Below, one piece after another: positions 1-14,867 of a stretch of DNA of 64,000 nucleotides (position 1 is the stretch's first letter; every line of letters begins with the position of its first letter). The translations under genes and the position numbers were made by a program. The stretch covers positions 3,240,619 to 3,304,618 of the forward strand of contig NW_006917092.1 of the NCBI RefSeq assembly GCF_000516985.1, in the 5' to 3' direction. The stretch is from Pestalotiopsis fici W106-1. Lineage: Eukaryota; Ascomycota; Sordariomycetes; Amphisphaeriales; Sporocadaceae. Below the pieces are notes generated by a model. It did no database searches and had not been told where the DNA came from. It worked only from the letters and a program-made list of their open reading frames with translations.

Positions 1-3000
1 CTAGGCTGATGACGAATGCTGTCTAGACTCTAGAAGGCAGCGATGTGGTGGGAAACAATAATGCTGATGAAAAGCTTAGAAGGGAGGAAGGGGGTGGTGG
101 GTTCGATATTGCTAGCCTGACTCGACATGATAGGGAATGAATGGCTGGCTGGGAGTACGTATTGAATCGATCGTTTGGCAGTACTGTCTAGTCTGTTCAA
201 GAACCCTGGTGTGTCAGTGTGAGATGAATTGGACAAGTAGTAGTGATTATGCCCCGAAGTATACGTATTAGGTACCAGGCTTGCGATTAGGATTGTTTCG
301 AGAAGTTTGTTTCTTTATGCATCTGGTCTCTGTTCTACAAATGCCGTCTTCACAGCTTTCAAGCTTGCAGTAGCTACGGTAACAGCGACTTTGGATGGGC
401 GGAGGGCTGTGACTGAACTGGGGCTTGAATTGGATGCTGTCACAGGATAGAACATATGGGTAACTCCTTCTAGAGATGTCTTCTCCAACACCCCCGGGTT
501 GTCTGAGAGTAAAGCAACTAGACAATGTCCGGCAACTCAATATTTGGTACGCCCTGGACATCGGAATGAATTGGCTTTTGTGGTCCAGCGAATCCAACTG
601 TTGCCGGCGAAGTGTATCTGTAAACCCCCCGGAATCTTTTAGGCGGTAGAGGTCGGGGCTGTATGGTGCTAGGCATTCTGTCGAATGTCTCTCGGCAGCG
701 CTGGGCGGTCCTCTTGGCATAATGGTCTAAAAAGCCTTGGATTTTTCGGACTGACCAACATGTTTGTGCATTTGTGTACCTCTGAGCTTTATCTGGGGTT
801 GCATGTTTCGATCGACAACAGGGCGAAAGGAACTAGAGAAAGAACAATAAGGCCTTCCTTCCACTAGGGAGGCAGGCGAGACTGCAATTAAGAATATGCC
901 AAGCGCAGCTGCTTAATTGCGATACACGCACCGCCACACTGGCGAGTAAGAGTACCTGGGGGCGGCGGCATGTCTGTATAGGGTAGCAAGTACTGCGGAA
1001 ATTCTGCCAAATAGTTGGCGAGGCGATCAGCAAATAAATCGTAGACGATGATGTGATGCAAAGCCATGCCCAGTGCTTGGCTCTTGACTAAAGATCAAGC
1101 AATCGGCGGCGGCTGTTTACTGTATGTGCATCCGCCTAGATATTGAGTCAGGGATGTTCCGGCGGATATGCATAAGCTTCTAACGATGCCAACAAGCTTA
1201 TTTTCACGGCGAAGACGCTCCAACCTGTCCAGCTTAGTTGGTTGTGCCGCTAGTGGAGCACCACCAATGCTGGCAGTTGTCTGCTGAAGCTTTCTTACCA
1301 CCACTAGAAAGGTGCCTATAGAATTCGGTGAACATTGAAGGTGCACTCATGCATCCTAAAGTGCAGAGAGCATCAATTGTTGGATCATGTATGATTTTAG
1401 GCAACGGTGGTTTGAAGCCTTCCTGCCTTCTGCGCCTTTTCCTCTCTCTTTCCCCTCATGGTTTAATAACCATGCATACTTGTGATGCCATCCGTCTTAC
1501 TCGTAGCATCATGATCTGGCTGTTATCGCATGCTCTTGGCCCATTTGCACTCTCTTCTGAAAGCATTTACAATTTACAGTTACATTGGCAGCACCTACCG
1601 TGGCACCGGCCCTGGCCCTATATGCGCTGGGCCCTATCATGGTATGTTTGCAACGGCAAGTTCCATCGAGTTGCTCTCCCGCCAACCAGAGCCTCGTCGA
1701 TCACCAGCCTGCTTTGGCTATACGTCCGCGCGAGTCAAAGGCTCTAGCTTACGAGTCTTGGGTAGTACTCTTCATGACGACAGAGAACTATGCTTGGCAC
1801 TTATCGGCCGTTATAGGTGGTCAGTCAGCACAACGACCGTCTGCCCTACCGCCAACTATACTACCCACTACATGGTTTATGTCTCTTCCTAGCAGTGTAT
1901 TTCCACATCTTATATGCGTGTCATCATGAGTTCCATGGAGGCTTTGTCGCATTTCTTATGCATTGCCGTGCTACACGCGTCTACCAGTCGTGCATGAGAC
2001 TCTTGATCCGATCTTTTCTTTGGGTCCGGACAGGGCGGTCTGTCGCATTTGTTTCCTCGCCATAGGCATAAAATGACTGGTGCGACGAAATCTGTCCTCG
2101 AACAATCAAAGATCCACTGCGTCCGCCCATCTTTGGGGTAATGACGGCGCCGTCAGTGGCACTGCAAGATCCCATGGTCTGGGCATCCCTCCACTGTGAC
2201 CCGATTTTTGTGTTCGGCCAAGAAATTACAGGTCCGACTATACGAGAGCGGCTGGTGGTCAGCAGTGGCAGCAAGGCCCGGCTCCAGGGCTTATATTTAA
2301 CTAGGTAGCAATTGTTGAACATTAGCATTGAATTAAAGATTTGAGACATGAGGCTTTGCAATATGCTATATACTATTCGCATAGCAAAGCCAACCTGCAG
2401 GTGAAACCCCCAATACCTCAACTTAGTATAAACATTTCTTGTCTCATTGCCCAAGTCGCATCTTTTGGCACATGATGCTGGAATGACGGAAGGAATTACA
2501 CTTTCAGCTCAGTCAGCGACTTGAACATTGACTTTGCAAGGCAATACATTCATGGTTCAACGGCCAACACCGAGGCTTACCCATCCGGCGGCAGGTAAAG
2601 CTTGTCGTGCAAGTGGCGAATCTCCGTTCTGACGCACCATAAGCTTATACCCGCAGCCGATCCGGCTGAGGTTGGGTTTGTGTGACCCCGCGGGAGGTGT
2701 AAATCTCAACTCTCACTTTTTTTTTCTTCTTTAATCCTTTCCCTCGCACACCCAAGACCCGCCCCCTCGTCTCACCTCATCATGATACACCCATTTTCCC
2801 TATTCCCGTATGGTGTAGCCTTGCAAAAGGGGGGGACGTGCCAGGTGTTTGACGTCCGCTTTTGGATTCGACTCTGGCCTGTTTCGTCAAGATTGGGGTC
2901 CCCGTTCGGGACGCACAAACATACTTTTAGTCCTCCACCCCCCAAAAAGAAGGACTCGATCATTTCTTTATTTCCGCGAGCCTGGCAGCCTCGAAAAGAA

Positions 3001-6000
3001 GCAGGAAAAGGACTTTTCCCAGGGGCTGGCCCTGTCAAAATTTCTTGCCGGGCTGCGAACTGTGCTCCCGCCTGTTCTACCGGACAGGGTATCCACTCCA
3101 AATTGTACACCACCCTCTTACCACAATAGTCTTTTATTTTTATTTGCTCGATTTTTGTTTCCCTCCCTCTGCTGACCACCAGTGAGTAAGGTGAGTGTGG
3201 AGTCACCTCCCGTCGTACCTTTGGCGGATCGACATCGATCTCGTCAGAGCCCAATCAATCTCGAATCCGTCCCGTATAAGCCAGTGCAATGAAACAGATC
3301 ACCACTGACGGACGGAACTCGAGAGTCATTCCTTTTTTTTTTTTTTTTTTTTCAACGGCGGTATCGATCGAGAATCTGCAGGGTGCCGCTATGCAAATGC
3401 ACACGGAGGCCTTGACCTGCCACCGTTAGCTGTCAGCATATTTTATGGTTCAGAAATTCTTATTTTAGCTTTTGCTTTTATTTGCTCCTCTAGTCATTTA
3501 TCTTTTTAAATGACGACAATATTGATGAAGATAATCTTTGGTGGTCCTCTGCCATGGAGTATCAGCCACAGCCAAGGCGTCCGGCCATTCGGATATCCGG
3601 TGCGGCATGCATATGGATCTACTCGATCGGGAAACCTCAGGGGCTCTTCATACCCCCCTTAGCGAGCTTCTACATTGAACTTTGTACACACTCCGTGGTT
3701 ACAATTACATTAAATCGTAATATCATTTCTAGCACTTGGGTCCCGTAGGATTCAAGCTTGTTCTTCCTTTGCTAGACGAACCGCACGTATCAAAATCGAG
3801 CACAGGAGCTCGCTTGTTGTGTTGGATTACACCCTAGGAGCATATCCTGGGCCATTCCTCGAAGGAATATTCGGATGCTTGCCTACAGTCGTACATTGCT
3901 AGAATCCCGCAGCCTGGACAATGCATTACCGCAAATCTATCATGCTCTCACAGCCTCCATATTCTGCGCATATCAGAGTTAGGGATGATCCTTATTCATC
4001 GGTTCTCAAGGACGGACAGGCAACAGAATAAGCAAGAATAACAAGTCCCTGTAATTGTCTGGCTGGCTTTTAGCGGCCACGCGTGTTCGACCCCCAGTCA
4101 GCAGTCACTTTTAAGCTTCAATTTAAAGCTGTCGCTAGCCCCGCCGGGCCAGTCCAAAGAAACTTCTTCCACCCCCTCCACATCCAAGCCGCTGTTTCTT
4201 GGCTGCATGTCTTGAGGCTGGCTCGTGAATTCCTTTCACAGGATGCGGCTGTCGCTTGTCTATTGGGACCAAGTCGGCATATTCTAGGATACCCTATGGA
4301 TTGTGCAATTAAGTTTGCAGCTTCTTCTTGGTAAAACCTTGGCTCCGATAGACCGCAGACAATCACGGGAGGGACGGCAAGATGTATAGTATTACGTCGT
4401 GTAGGTAGAACTTCCTTCCCCACCCCCCCCCCTTTCTCCACATGTGAGATTACCCAAGCAGGCTAGAGGCTTGGAATACCTCGGCCGCTCCTCGCTTCGA
4501 CGATCAGAGAGCTGCTGCCACACCGTTGGCTTGAGCTGACAAAGATAGGCCGCGCGTTGCTGGCTATTCCCGGCAAAAATGAGTCAGCAATGGGCATTGA
4601 TATTGTTGCATTTCTAGTCAAGTAAAGGACCGTATTTGAGTCAATATTCGCCGGGGTTGTCAAGTTAGATGGGCAGTGCGATGAATCCTACAACCAAGTG
4701 GTGGGCACCCCCAAGTTCTCATCAGATGTAAATGTACTGCATCACGAGCGATCTCCAACAAGGACTCGGCAATGGCTTGGCGAGTGGTTGTTTGTGCGGT
4801 GTTTGGCCAGACGGTTTGACGGTGAGGGAACAGCCGGAGCTGGGTCTACTGCTTTGGTTGGTTGATATTGTTATCCTTGGCGCTGGACCCCGTTTCAACC
4901 TGCCCGCCGCTGATCTTGTATTCTGATTATGTCTGCTGGTGTCACACAAACTAGCGGCTTTGACCAGAGAAAACGAATGCAGAAGAGAAGAAAAACAAGA
5001 TGGCAATCCACTCTTCTTGCTAGCCAAGGCATCGGTCTAGGGACTACTACGGTGGTGCTGCAAGGCGATGGAGATAGTACGGAGTCATATAGCTAATGTT
5101 ATGCATAATATACGAGCCTAACACCAAGGCCAAAAACACAACGGTGCTGCCGCTGTCATTTTTATTGTAAAAGTTTCTTGAAACGGCGCTTGTCACTATG
5201 TGCGACCGAACGAGGGAACTCTTCTCGCACTACCATTTCTCATGCCCTCGAGCAGACGGAGACAGGCAAAGACAGGATGGTTCACCAAATAGAGAAAAAA
5301 ATGATCTTGGCCGGGAACGGGCATCCTGAAAGGCTCGTTGCAGCGGTCCGTCCTGGCGGGACCAATCGTATACATGCGCTTATCTGCACCCGGCCCGGAC
5401 CCCAGATGACCACCGTCACAGATCTTTTGTACTGTGGTGAAAGATTTACGACATCTTCATTCATTTCCTTCCGGAAAACGCCTACACCGCCACACAATTG
5501 CAGACCTCGGGATGGTATCTTCAGGCTATACTATTACCATTACAACCATATCATAGTCCGAGCCGAATGCCGCCGGTGGGGCTCGTGAGAGGTAAAAAGA
5601 TTGTGGGTAGTATGTAACCCTAAAACGGTATACGTACCCCCTTCGAAAATAGACATGGTGCTGAGTGTATATCGTATCTCCGAGCCTCGCGCTTTGCGTG
5701 CGAAAAAATGGAAGATGCATGGCAGTAAAGGAATCTGCAGGATGCTCAACCCGCGGGCGGATGCGCTGCATGGGACATGCGGGGATGCGAAGGTGATGTC
5801 TCGAAAAGGTCATGTTGGTCACGACCCTACTCTGACAACGCCGAGTCTGTGCCGAGCAAAACAATCGACGACTCTCTATTGATTGAACAGCGGAAGTCGA
5901 TGTAGCATCCTTGTCGTACGCCGCCCATCCAAGCAATGGGCACCACGCAACAACTCGAGATTTTTGTTTGCCGAGAACTTGTTTGCCGAGAAATGTGATT

Positions 6001-9000
6001 AGTTCTTGGCAGTATGCCTTATTCTTTTTTTTCCCCACGGCTTGTTGGTTCTTCCAAGTTGGAGCTGACGGGTCATGCATGCGACAAGATGCTTCGTGCT
6101 CGACAATCAGGCCTTTTTTCTTCTTCTTGTTCTTTCTTGTATCACCACTCAATCGGCCAAGCCTTTGTGCAGATGCGCACGACAGGAAGGTGAATCATGG
6201 GTATGGCGAGAACGCTTAAAAGCGCCACTTTAGCCCAAGCTTGCAATAGGGACTCCATGGGCAGCTTAAACGAGAACCCTACCAGCCCTTTTCCCGGGTC
6301 GTTGGACTAATCCTGGGTCTCAATCTCTTATTGGTACATTAAGCTATACGACAGTTTGTTCCAGGCCTGGATAGACATTCTACTCGGCAAAACATTCCAT
6401 TAAACATAATTAAGAAGACTGGGACCTGTTGTCATGCGATTCTAGTTGTTTTTTTACGACAAGTACGAAAGCCACGTGGAGTAGTATACGGAATAGTCAC
6501 TGTGCTTATCCCTGAAACCCTGCCAACACGCAGAAGTGACATTACGGCTGTGCCAGCCGCCGAGTAACCTTGGGGCCATTATACCACCAGAGAAAACGAC
6601 GGCAGATTACTCACGGGTCTCACTCCCCTCCCTCATACAAAGATCACATTTTCGAATGTGACAAGAAAAAACTTGTCGGGACAGTTGTTCGATTGCTGGA
6701 CATGCGGCCAACTCATATGCGGCCAAGACGTCGGTGCTGCCCGCCACGGCGCACCTAGCGCTGTGGAACAAACTGCCCCAAGCATCTTGCTCGCAGCCTG
6801 TGGTATCGACGTCGACTGAGCAAACTTTATTCCATCTGCGCCTATCCGCTACCCTGACCCTGATCAGGAGTTACATTCTTGGTATGGATGGGTCTATTTC
6901 ATCCGGTTATTGGGAAGCAAGGAAGAAACTGCAAGTCATTACCCATCTTTCAAGAGAAAGGAGCTATATTTCCTTATACGAGTACCCCTGGTTCAGAGAC
7001 TTGTTCATGATATGACCGATAGTGTTGAATATTACGCAGCTTCAGGGCTAGAACATGATGTGTATTTACGCTTCGGCGCAATTTTTGGGTCTTGGGAATG
7101 CGGCGTCGATAGTCGACGTATGGGTGATCCCACGTGGTTGCTAAATGCGTGCGTACTGATATGACATTCGAGCTTGCTTTGGGAAAGATGAGTAACTGCA
7201 ATCGAATTGCAATCGCACTGATCGGAATGCTGACGACTACTGCCACAGGCCAAAACCACGCAAGGACTAACTAGATGGACAGCTGAAAACATAGCTCGCG
7301 ACCGCCAAGGGGGCTTGTCGTTTTCTTATTTCACAGGTCATAGGACTGCCGGCAGCGCCAATGAAGAAATTCTAGACTCGTGGCTTGCAAAGAAGGCGCT
7401 GGGCGTTGGGCCTAATCTGGTATAGGCGCGGCCGTGATGGCGGGGCTCTTGTTCGAGTTCAGTTGGGCCCCGGTGCGCTGGGTAAAGGGACGGGAGAGGC
7501 AGGAAAAAAATCTTAAACAGACGTCAGCCCGGCTGGCCGAAGCCAAGCCAAGCCAAGCCCCCCCTCGCTCGTTCGCTCTTCTCAATCCACGTACTGTACT
7601 AATACGCAAGATACGGCATTCCGTGGTGACTCGTCAGTTTTTGGATCAGCAGATTCGCCCAAGTCCCGGGATTGGACGTTATGCTGAGAGCAATCTTGGC
7701 AATCCGTGCCGTGCGATCCTATCGGTCACTCAGCTGTTTCCGTTGCTCACCGGTATCCGCCTGTCACGAATGAAGCATAGGTACTACAGTCATCAACCTT
7801 TTTTTTTTTTCTTGCTATTTTCATGCAGGGGTATCTGAGTGTAAGCGTATCGGCCGCAGAGCCGCGTCTAAGATGATGTGGATACGTATTTCCTTGATTT
7901 CTTTGACAAAGGGTCCATAATATTGAATGTAAATGCAGACCGAAGGATTTTTCGTTACTTGTTCACTAATGATGAAAGGAATCATTATGGAAAGATGAAA
8001 TCTATTCATAGAAAGAGACACCAATGGCGTCTTACGCAGCTAACCTGCCGTGGACGGCTCCGCCGCACACTATTGTTCCACTATATAGTCCATACAGCGC
8101 CATGCGACCACGTATCCCAAAGAGCTGGTACCTACCTGTGCAATAGACTGGTCTTGATGCACTCGTTGTTTATCTAGACCACGGCACGGGCAATAGTCGC
8201 AATTGTTACTATTGCAACCGTTGTGATTTGATGATGCCAATCCCGTATTTGGTGGACAGGCAGTGGGGATAGTGTAAAAGAATAGCTTGGCTAAAATAAT
8301 GGACGGAATAATGTACCTTGGTATTCAGCGCAAACTCTCGCAGTGGGTCATCGTTCTGTCTCTTTCACTGGTTATCAACAAAGTACTATGCGCAAGTGAC
8401 CAGAGCCCTGCTTACAACAGGTTCGAATATTTTTCCCTGATATGATGATTGATCGTCGACGTCATGTGTATGGATGGGTATATTCCCAGCTAATCAAGGC
8501 GAGAGGCAGCAAAAGGTCAAATCCAATAGGAGGACTCTGGCTTCACTTTTTTGTGCTCGTAATAAAATGTAACCCCCGACAGCCCCGAGCACATAGGCTT
8601 GGTCCACTTTAAGCTTATTTGCACAGAAGAGCTAACCGCAATCATTCAGGGGGCCCTTGTTCCAGACCCAGATAATATACAGTGCAATACTATGTAGTCG
8701 TGTACCTCTCTCGCGGGGGCCATCGTCCATCCATTTTCATCCTCCCCCTCCACACGCACCACCCATCCCTCACTGACCAACACTCAAGTCTGGCACCCAA
8801 CAGCAAAAGGACGCGCAGGTGCGGATATCCGCCGACAGGGATTGAATTTCCATCTGCCATTCCCCTGTCGGATTGAAAAAGCTTGGCAAACACGAGTCTT
8901 AGTGTCTTACGCAAACCCTGAGCCCCCAAGACCTGGGCAAGCTGGGCAGACGACCAGGAAGGGCCGTGGCAGGCTGGCCTTTTCTGGGGCCAATGTACAT

Positions 9001-12000
9001 CTATCGATCCATCCCTGCCTTCTGTGCTGCGCTCATCACCTGTCGGTTGGTGATGCACCACGTTCTGCTATCCCATGTAGGCATCAAAACGGCCGATTAT
9101 GTTTTCGATACTACTACGCAACCAGTACGGCATCTCCGCAATCAATGGCGATCGTCCATCGTCTGCCAAGGCATGAATCAGCTATACTTACTCCTCACTG
9201 CCTCCAATCAGTGGACGACGAAGTTTGCATACTCCACCAGCATGTTTGACGTGCTGGCTCGGCGTACCTTTGATTGCTCGGAGAAAGGAGGCGGATGAAG
9301 GATGGATGAAAGACATTGCACTCACACCCGCACACACACACACAGCACATGCGGCTACGCCATGTACTATCAAGATGACAAGGCCCCCAGTCAGGCCAAG
9401 CTTTCTTGGCGGTAGGGATTATAATCAAAAGTAGTATAGTCGAAAGCACATCAGCCCCGCCAACCCACTTCAATCCTTCCCTGGCTACACTCTAAATTGA
9501 CATGCTGCCCAGGTGACGCGCGGCCTCATGCTCTCCATGGTCCACTCGTCTGCCCACAGTCCGGATGATGTTTGAGATTGGCAAGAGAAGGCTCCCAGTT
9601 GGTTCGACAATAACAACAAGCTTTTGTCCTGGAGAAAATCGGCAGAACCCCTCGGCAATCCGCCGCTTCGTTGTTGCTGATGGCTGGGAAAACTTAAAAC
9701 TGCTACTACAATGCATCTGAGACCCTGACTTGCCTGACAGATAGGTGGTACGCTGCCGCTTTTGTAGACTGTGACATCGTTGAACCGCGCCATCGTCTAG
9801 CTAAATACGTACGATTAGACGAAGAGAACATCCACCGGACAAACCCACCATCTTCTGATTGATCCTTATCTGTGATTGGACCTTTCATACTCATCATATC
9901 TTCGTGTGTAGAATTATTCTCAAGAGGCTCGTCGGTTCCGGTTGTTCAAGGGAACGCTGCTCCGGTGGTGGCAGGCAGAGCGCTGATCTTTTGCCAAGCC
10001 GTTATAGGCAAGCCAACTCTATGCCACCCCTACCACCCCCAGGCTGACGCCATATCTAATTGTGACACACAAGACGACAGATAGCAGTAACAGGAGCACT
10101 TCTGTGCGTTGATGATATCGCTGATTCATCGTGAGCAGGATGCTGACTACGATGACAAACGAGCTCACAAGCACAAACAAGCGCAATTGACTTACGAAAG
10201 GCCAACGTGGCCTTACAAAGACGGTCAGCTTCCCCCGAGGGGAAAAAAAAAAAAAAAGCACTCGCCACTTTCGTTGCTTCCAGGTCCCATACGCATGTGG
10301 TACAGTCCAAGGTAGGAATATTCACAATTTACAGTTTTCCATGTCCTCGGCGCCAAGCAACGCTGGCCTCGTCCTGCCTTTTTGCTCGGTCTCGGTCCCG
10401 TACGGGCTTTTTGCCATGGTCCTTCCATTGCAACTCTCCCGGAGGATGCGCGCACCCACATTTCCGGGTCCTGGCCCGTAATCCTTCGCAGCCCTCACTT
10501 GTCCCAGTGAAGTAAATCCGTGGGGAGTACAGCTTATTTTGGCCTCCAATGAACCAACCAACAGGCTGAAAACAATAAACACCCCCCCTTTTCTTCCCGG
10601 CACGGGCATGATGACAAACAAGGTTGATCTGACACTTGGTCCAGAAAGCCCCGGCGTTTACGCCGCCAACAGGCATGGCCGATCTGCGCAGCACGTAAAT
10701 AGTATTCACCATCCCCACCGAGGAGTCCGAGACTCAACATAGGATGATGAAGGAATCTACAGGTACAGTAATCCATATGATCTGGTCTCATTTCGTCTTG
10801 TCCCGAAACGGACCGTAAAAGGGCCACGAATGGGGGGGAAGGTCTGCCTACAAATGATGGGGGTTTCGGTGTGCTGGGCTGATCCCCTAAAGTTAGAGTT
10901 ATCAAGAAGGTTAAGGTTGACCAGCCGTCTTAAATGAGCTTTTCTTGACTTCTTACCGTCACCGCGGCGAGCGCGGGAATCACTAGGTAGGCTCGGGGAA
11001 GCCTGTTCCTTGCTGCTGTGTAACATTCAAATGTCCGCCTGCGCCATACTCTAATTTTGATGAATTAATCATCTTCCTTGCAGTGCTCATATGGCGAAAA
11101 CCCTCAACAGTCTACATCAATCATACTGCTTTATCGATGTGTGATTCTTACCAACTTTCTAGATTGATCTATATTCGTCGTTCTTGGAATGAATTATGCA
11201 TGGCTTCCCTCGGACCGCCTAGGCAATGTAACTGAGTGTTCTTTATGAATGCTTCAATCTGGTGTAGAGTTGGAAATAGAGTGTTTCAATTGAAATAGTT
11301 CCCTTGTCAGCCTTACGAATTATTATTGAGGCCAATTCGGTTTTCTCACAAATGGAGAAATCTGAGAGTGGCAGGTTTGTTATGATGCTCTCAAATCTTC
11401 CAACTAGAATTAAATATCCCTTCATTATCATACATCTGCGTTCTTGTCCTCACTAGAGAATTTCAAGCCGTTATAGGGTAGATTCTTGATGATACGAAGC
11501 ATACAATACAGTTGAGACATACCATGAGTTACGCAGGAGTCAGGCAGTATCAAAATACAGCAATGAATCTGTTGACCTTGTCGTTCTACTGCTTCGGACC
11601 GGGCATCTCAACATGCTCCTTTGTCAAATATGACGGAGACTTATTCCACTGAAGGCAGGTTAAAGATGATGGTGCCGGTTATTTAGGACATGACGCAAAA
11701 TTCTGCAAAAACATCACTTATCGCGGAAAGAAAGCTACACAGCTAATGGCACAATCATTCATCTATAATACCAGTGTCTACGTCAGTGGTATTTTTCTGA
11801 GTGAGTTGGACAGCTCTTTAACGTCAGGATTCTGCAGCTCTCCAGGGCCTACCCATATTCTTTTCCAAATGCCATTTTCAACTTCAACTTACTTTCAATT
11901 CGAATAAATCATTGCGTGATCATCATACAGGGTTGGTCATTGGAAATTACCCCCGATTGCCAAGCAGACTATCACAGTCGGAGGATTCCTCCGAAGAGCT

Positions 12001-12917
12001 ATGTGAAATCCAAAGTTCACATGACCAATTTACAACTTGAAGAGCGAGTCCCATCATGTATAGTCTCATATCAATGATATTTGCGGCGATTGTCCTGACA
12101 GAAAACAGTAAAACTACCATGCGGCCCCAATGTAAAGCTGGGCATACTAACTTTGAAAGAAATAAAGGCATGTGATTGTGTAATCATATCATCTCTTGAA
12201 CTCCCTGTACGATATGTCAAATAATCACTTGGTTCCATTTTCATGAGATAACAAGCCTGCCGTAGCCAAGCGAGTATTACAAGGTTGACGCGATGACTGG
12301 GTAAGAGTGCAGTCTATCATTCGCAATGCGATAAATATTCTGTGGCCTTCAGGTCTCATACTGGATTACGCGAGACGTCATGCTGCAACACAGCCGGAGT
12401 TGCCTGAACACAAGATGCTGGACAACATTTAAAGATGCAAAAGGCCCATCCGTACAATGTTGGGGTATCTACATATCTAGTCTCTGCCTACCAAATCGTA
12501 CAATGCTCGGGGAAAGCCCACGAGCTTTATCTTACACGGCATGACTTGCCGACGGGGGTATCACTTCTGCATTCGGGCTTTTAAACTCGTACAACCTTCC
12601 CAAAGTGGTCACGAGGGATCGGGGATACGCAAACACGGCCCAAATCGAGTTGCCAGCACTGAGGCCATTCCCTTTTCAGGGTCTCGGGATACTCATCAAG
12701 TCCTCCGCCTGCAATGTTGCAAAGGGACAATGCAGGGTGTTCTTTGCAATTCCATGGCACTCTGCATATTTGCGTAACCTAGAGCAGCCCGGCAGATACC
12801 AGTTGAAACAACATCGGGAAGGCCGAGTCGTATCCTGGTAGCACAAAGACATGACCCTCCGTCCTAGAGCAGAAAGCGTTGACGAACATGACCTGATTCG
12901 AGCGATGCCAAGGATAA
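1..12917. other. Gene-poor region, no supportable gene
   Basis: All reading frames here are short, overlap on both strands and match no family I recognise; I could not join them into a convincing spliced gene. Local features are a pyrimidine-rich stretch at about 2705-2780 that resembles a fungal transcription start or 5' leader on the plus strand, a run of 20 T at 3333-3352, an AAGCC tandem at about 7540-7560 and a CA repeat at about 9330-9344. The region could be the upstream control region of a gene beyond the left edge, or could hold non-coding RNAs. Nothing in the sequence decides between these. Confidence 0.5.
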
Positions 12918-14639
12918 TTAGCAATCACATCTGCCGTACCATCGAGGGAAGGCTGTGGTATCTCTGATGGTCTGAACGCCAGAAAGGTAGCAAATCAAGC
13001 GGTCAAAACCTAGGCCGAAACCGCCATGCGGTGGGCAACCCCAGCGTCGTAGGTCCAGATACCAGTCGAGATTATTGCCTACCGTCTTTTTAGAACCAGT
13101 GGCGTCGGGACTTTGCTCAGAGGTCGTGTCGAGGCCATTGAGCTTCATCGATTCCAGCAGATTATCGAGACGGTGCTCACGCATGGATCCTCCAACAATC
13201 TCGCAGAAATCGGGAACGAGGAGATCAAAGCACTCCACAGTCTCACCAGGGGTCGCCTTCCCGAGATCATTTGCGGCTGCCTTCATGTAGAAAGCTTTGA
13301 AGCTCCGAGGGTAATGAGTGACAAAGACGGGTGTTTCCCCATTGCCAATGTGTGCTGCAAGGTATCGTTCATGCTCGGTGCGAAGGTCTTGCCCCCAAAC
13401 CGGTTTAACCTCGAACGACTCGTTTGAGGCCTTGAGGGCGTCGATCGCATCCGTGTAGGTAATACGAGGCCAAGCTTCCTGCGCCATGAGACCACGCCAA
13501 CGCCGCTCAACCTGGTCCGTAGGAACCATGTCGGATGATGACTTTGCAGACCTGCTAGACATTTCCTTGACAGTTCTAGTATCATGTAATTCAATGGCAA
13601 CGTGCTTTAGCATGTCCTCCACGAGACTCATAATGGACTCCATATCATCCGTGAAGCTCATCTCGGCCTCCAGCATGTAGAACTCGCTGAGGTGGCGCGG
13701 AGTGTCGCTCTGCTCAGCACGAAAGGTGGGAGATAATGTCCAGACATTTCCCAGAGCCTGGGCTAGAGCTTCAAGATGTAGTTGTGCTGAGACCGTGGTG
13801 TAGACAGGGCGGCGAAAGAAAGATTTGGCTGTTTCACCGTCAGGGCGCGGGCTCTCATCGACGGTAGAGACACCGAATACTTCTCCAGCACCCTCGCAAT
13901 CAGACGCGGTAAGTATTGGAGTGTGAGTTTGCACAAACTGACGACTCTCAAAGAAGCGAGTCAGAGAAGAAATGACTTCTGATCGAAAACGCAGCAGTGT
14001 AGAGTTGAACGGTATCCTGGGCCTCAAGTGAGGCAATGAGCGCAGAAACTCGGGACTCTGATACTTTTTCTGCAAAGGGAATGTCTAATGACATGTCAGT
14101 CTGAAATGGCCAGGCGCAAGATTCGTGCTAGAAGAGGTAGATACCTTGGCATCCGAAGCCCCGAGCACAGTCGCCTTCTGGACTCGCAGCTCATGACTCT
14201 GTCCTGATCCGCGAGAGGCGACCCAATACCCGTGCAAACGAACGGCAGCTCCTGTTGTCAGACTAGATGAATAAAATTAGTTCATATTGGACCATATCAG
14301 AGTGGATTTGTGGTCTAATTTGTCCCACCCTTCAGCTTGTTCAGCAGGAACCACTGCCTGTAATGAGTCGATTGATGAACCATCTCCCAGGGACACGAAA
14401 TGGTGGTGCTTCTGGGCTCTCACGGAGCGGATGTATCCGTCGATCTCAATGCCCTTGGTTGGCATCGAAGGTTTCCATTGCAAATACTCAGCTACTGTCT
14501 TGGGTAGCGTCGATTTATGAGCTCTGGTGCCCTGCCAGCGTACCCGCAGCGCATGGCTGAATAGGGGTCGTCGAGTGGCGGGGCTGAGGATTGACATGGC
14601 GCCAGCAGGGAATGAGTGGTACTCATGCACTCCAACCAC
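12918..14639 (-). CDS. Asparaginyl-tRNA synthetase, probably mitochondrial
   Basis: Class II aminoacyl-tRNA synthetase that charges tRNA-Asn with asparagine. Three exons: 14639-14329, 14262-14145 and 14084-12918. Intron 1 is GTGGGA...CTAG and intron 2 GTATCT...TTAG; the joined frame closes exactly. The N-terminal OB-fold (near LGDGSSIDSLQAVVP) is followed by the catalytic core with motif 1 around FLRSLPHLRPRIPFNST, motif 2 around FRAEQSDTPRHLSEFYMLE and motif 3 GGFGLGFDRL. The protein ends in GRCDC, as expected for the family. From the first ATG it has 531 residues. The second ATG (14597) starts MSILSPATRRPLFSHALRVR, rich in R and S with no acidic residues, as in a mitochondrial presequence, and is a likely true start. 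Length and lack of a long N-terminal extension favour the organellar enzyme (yeast SLM5 type) over the cytosolic one. It stands alone between gene-poor regions. Confidence 0.93.
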
Positions 14640-14867
14640 AGAAAATCAAGTCAAGCTTCAGTACATGACGAGGCGCTCACGAGAAATTTGTGGTTGGCTG
14701 GCGCGAATCACTGACTTTGTCATGGATTCTGGTGTTTTGCGTTGCCAGCTGGTACGTACTGCGAGCTATCGTAGATCTTCGTGTGGATTAAGTGTTGAGC
14801 CGGCACCGGCCAAGAGCTTGGGCCAAGTTAAGCAGTCGTGTCTTATCTCGATTCCCCAAGCGTCTTT

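Noticed and set aside
268..720. 150-residue minus-strand frame at the left edge
   Set aside because: No recognisable domain, no supporting splice partner and a low-complexity basic composition.
5526..6152. 208-residue minus-strand frame
   Set aside because: Odd composition, overlapping open frames on the other strand and no motif; its lysine run only reflects a T-rich stretch of the plus strand near 6115-6140.
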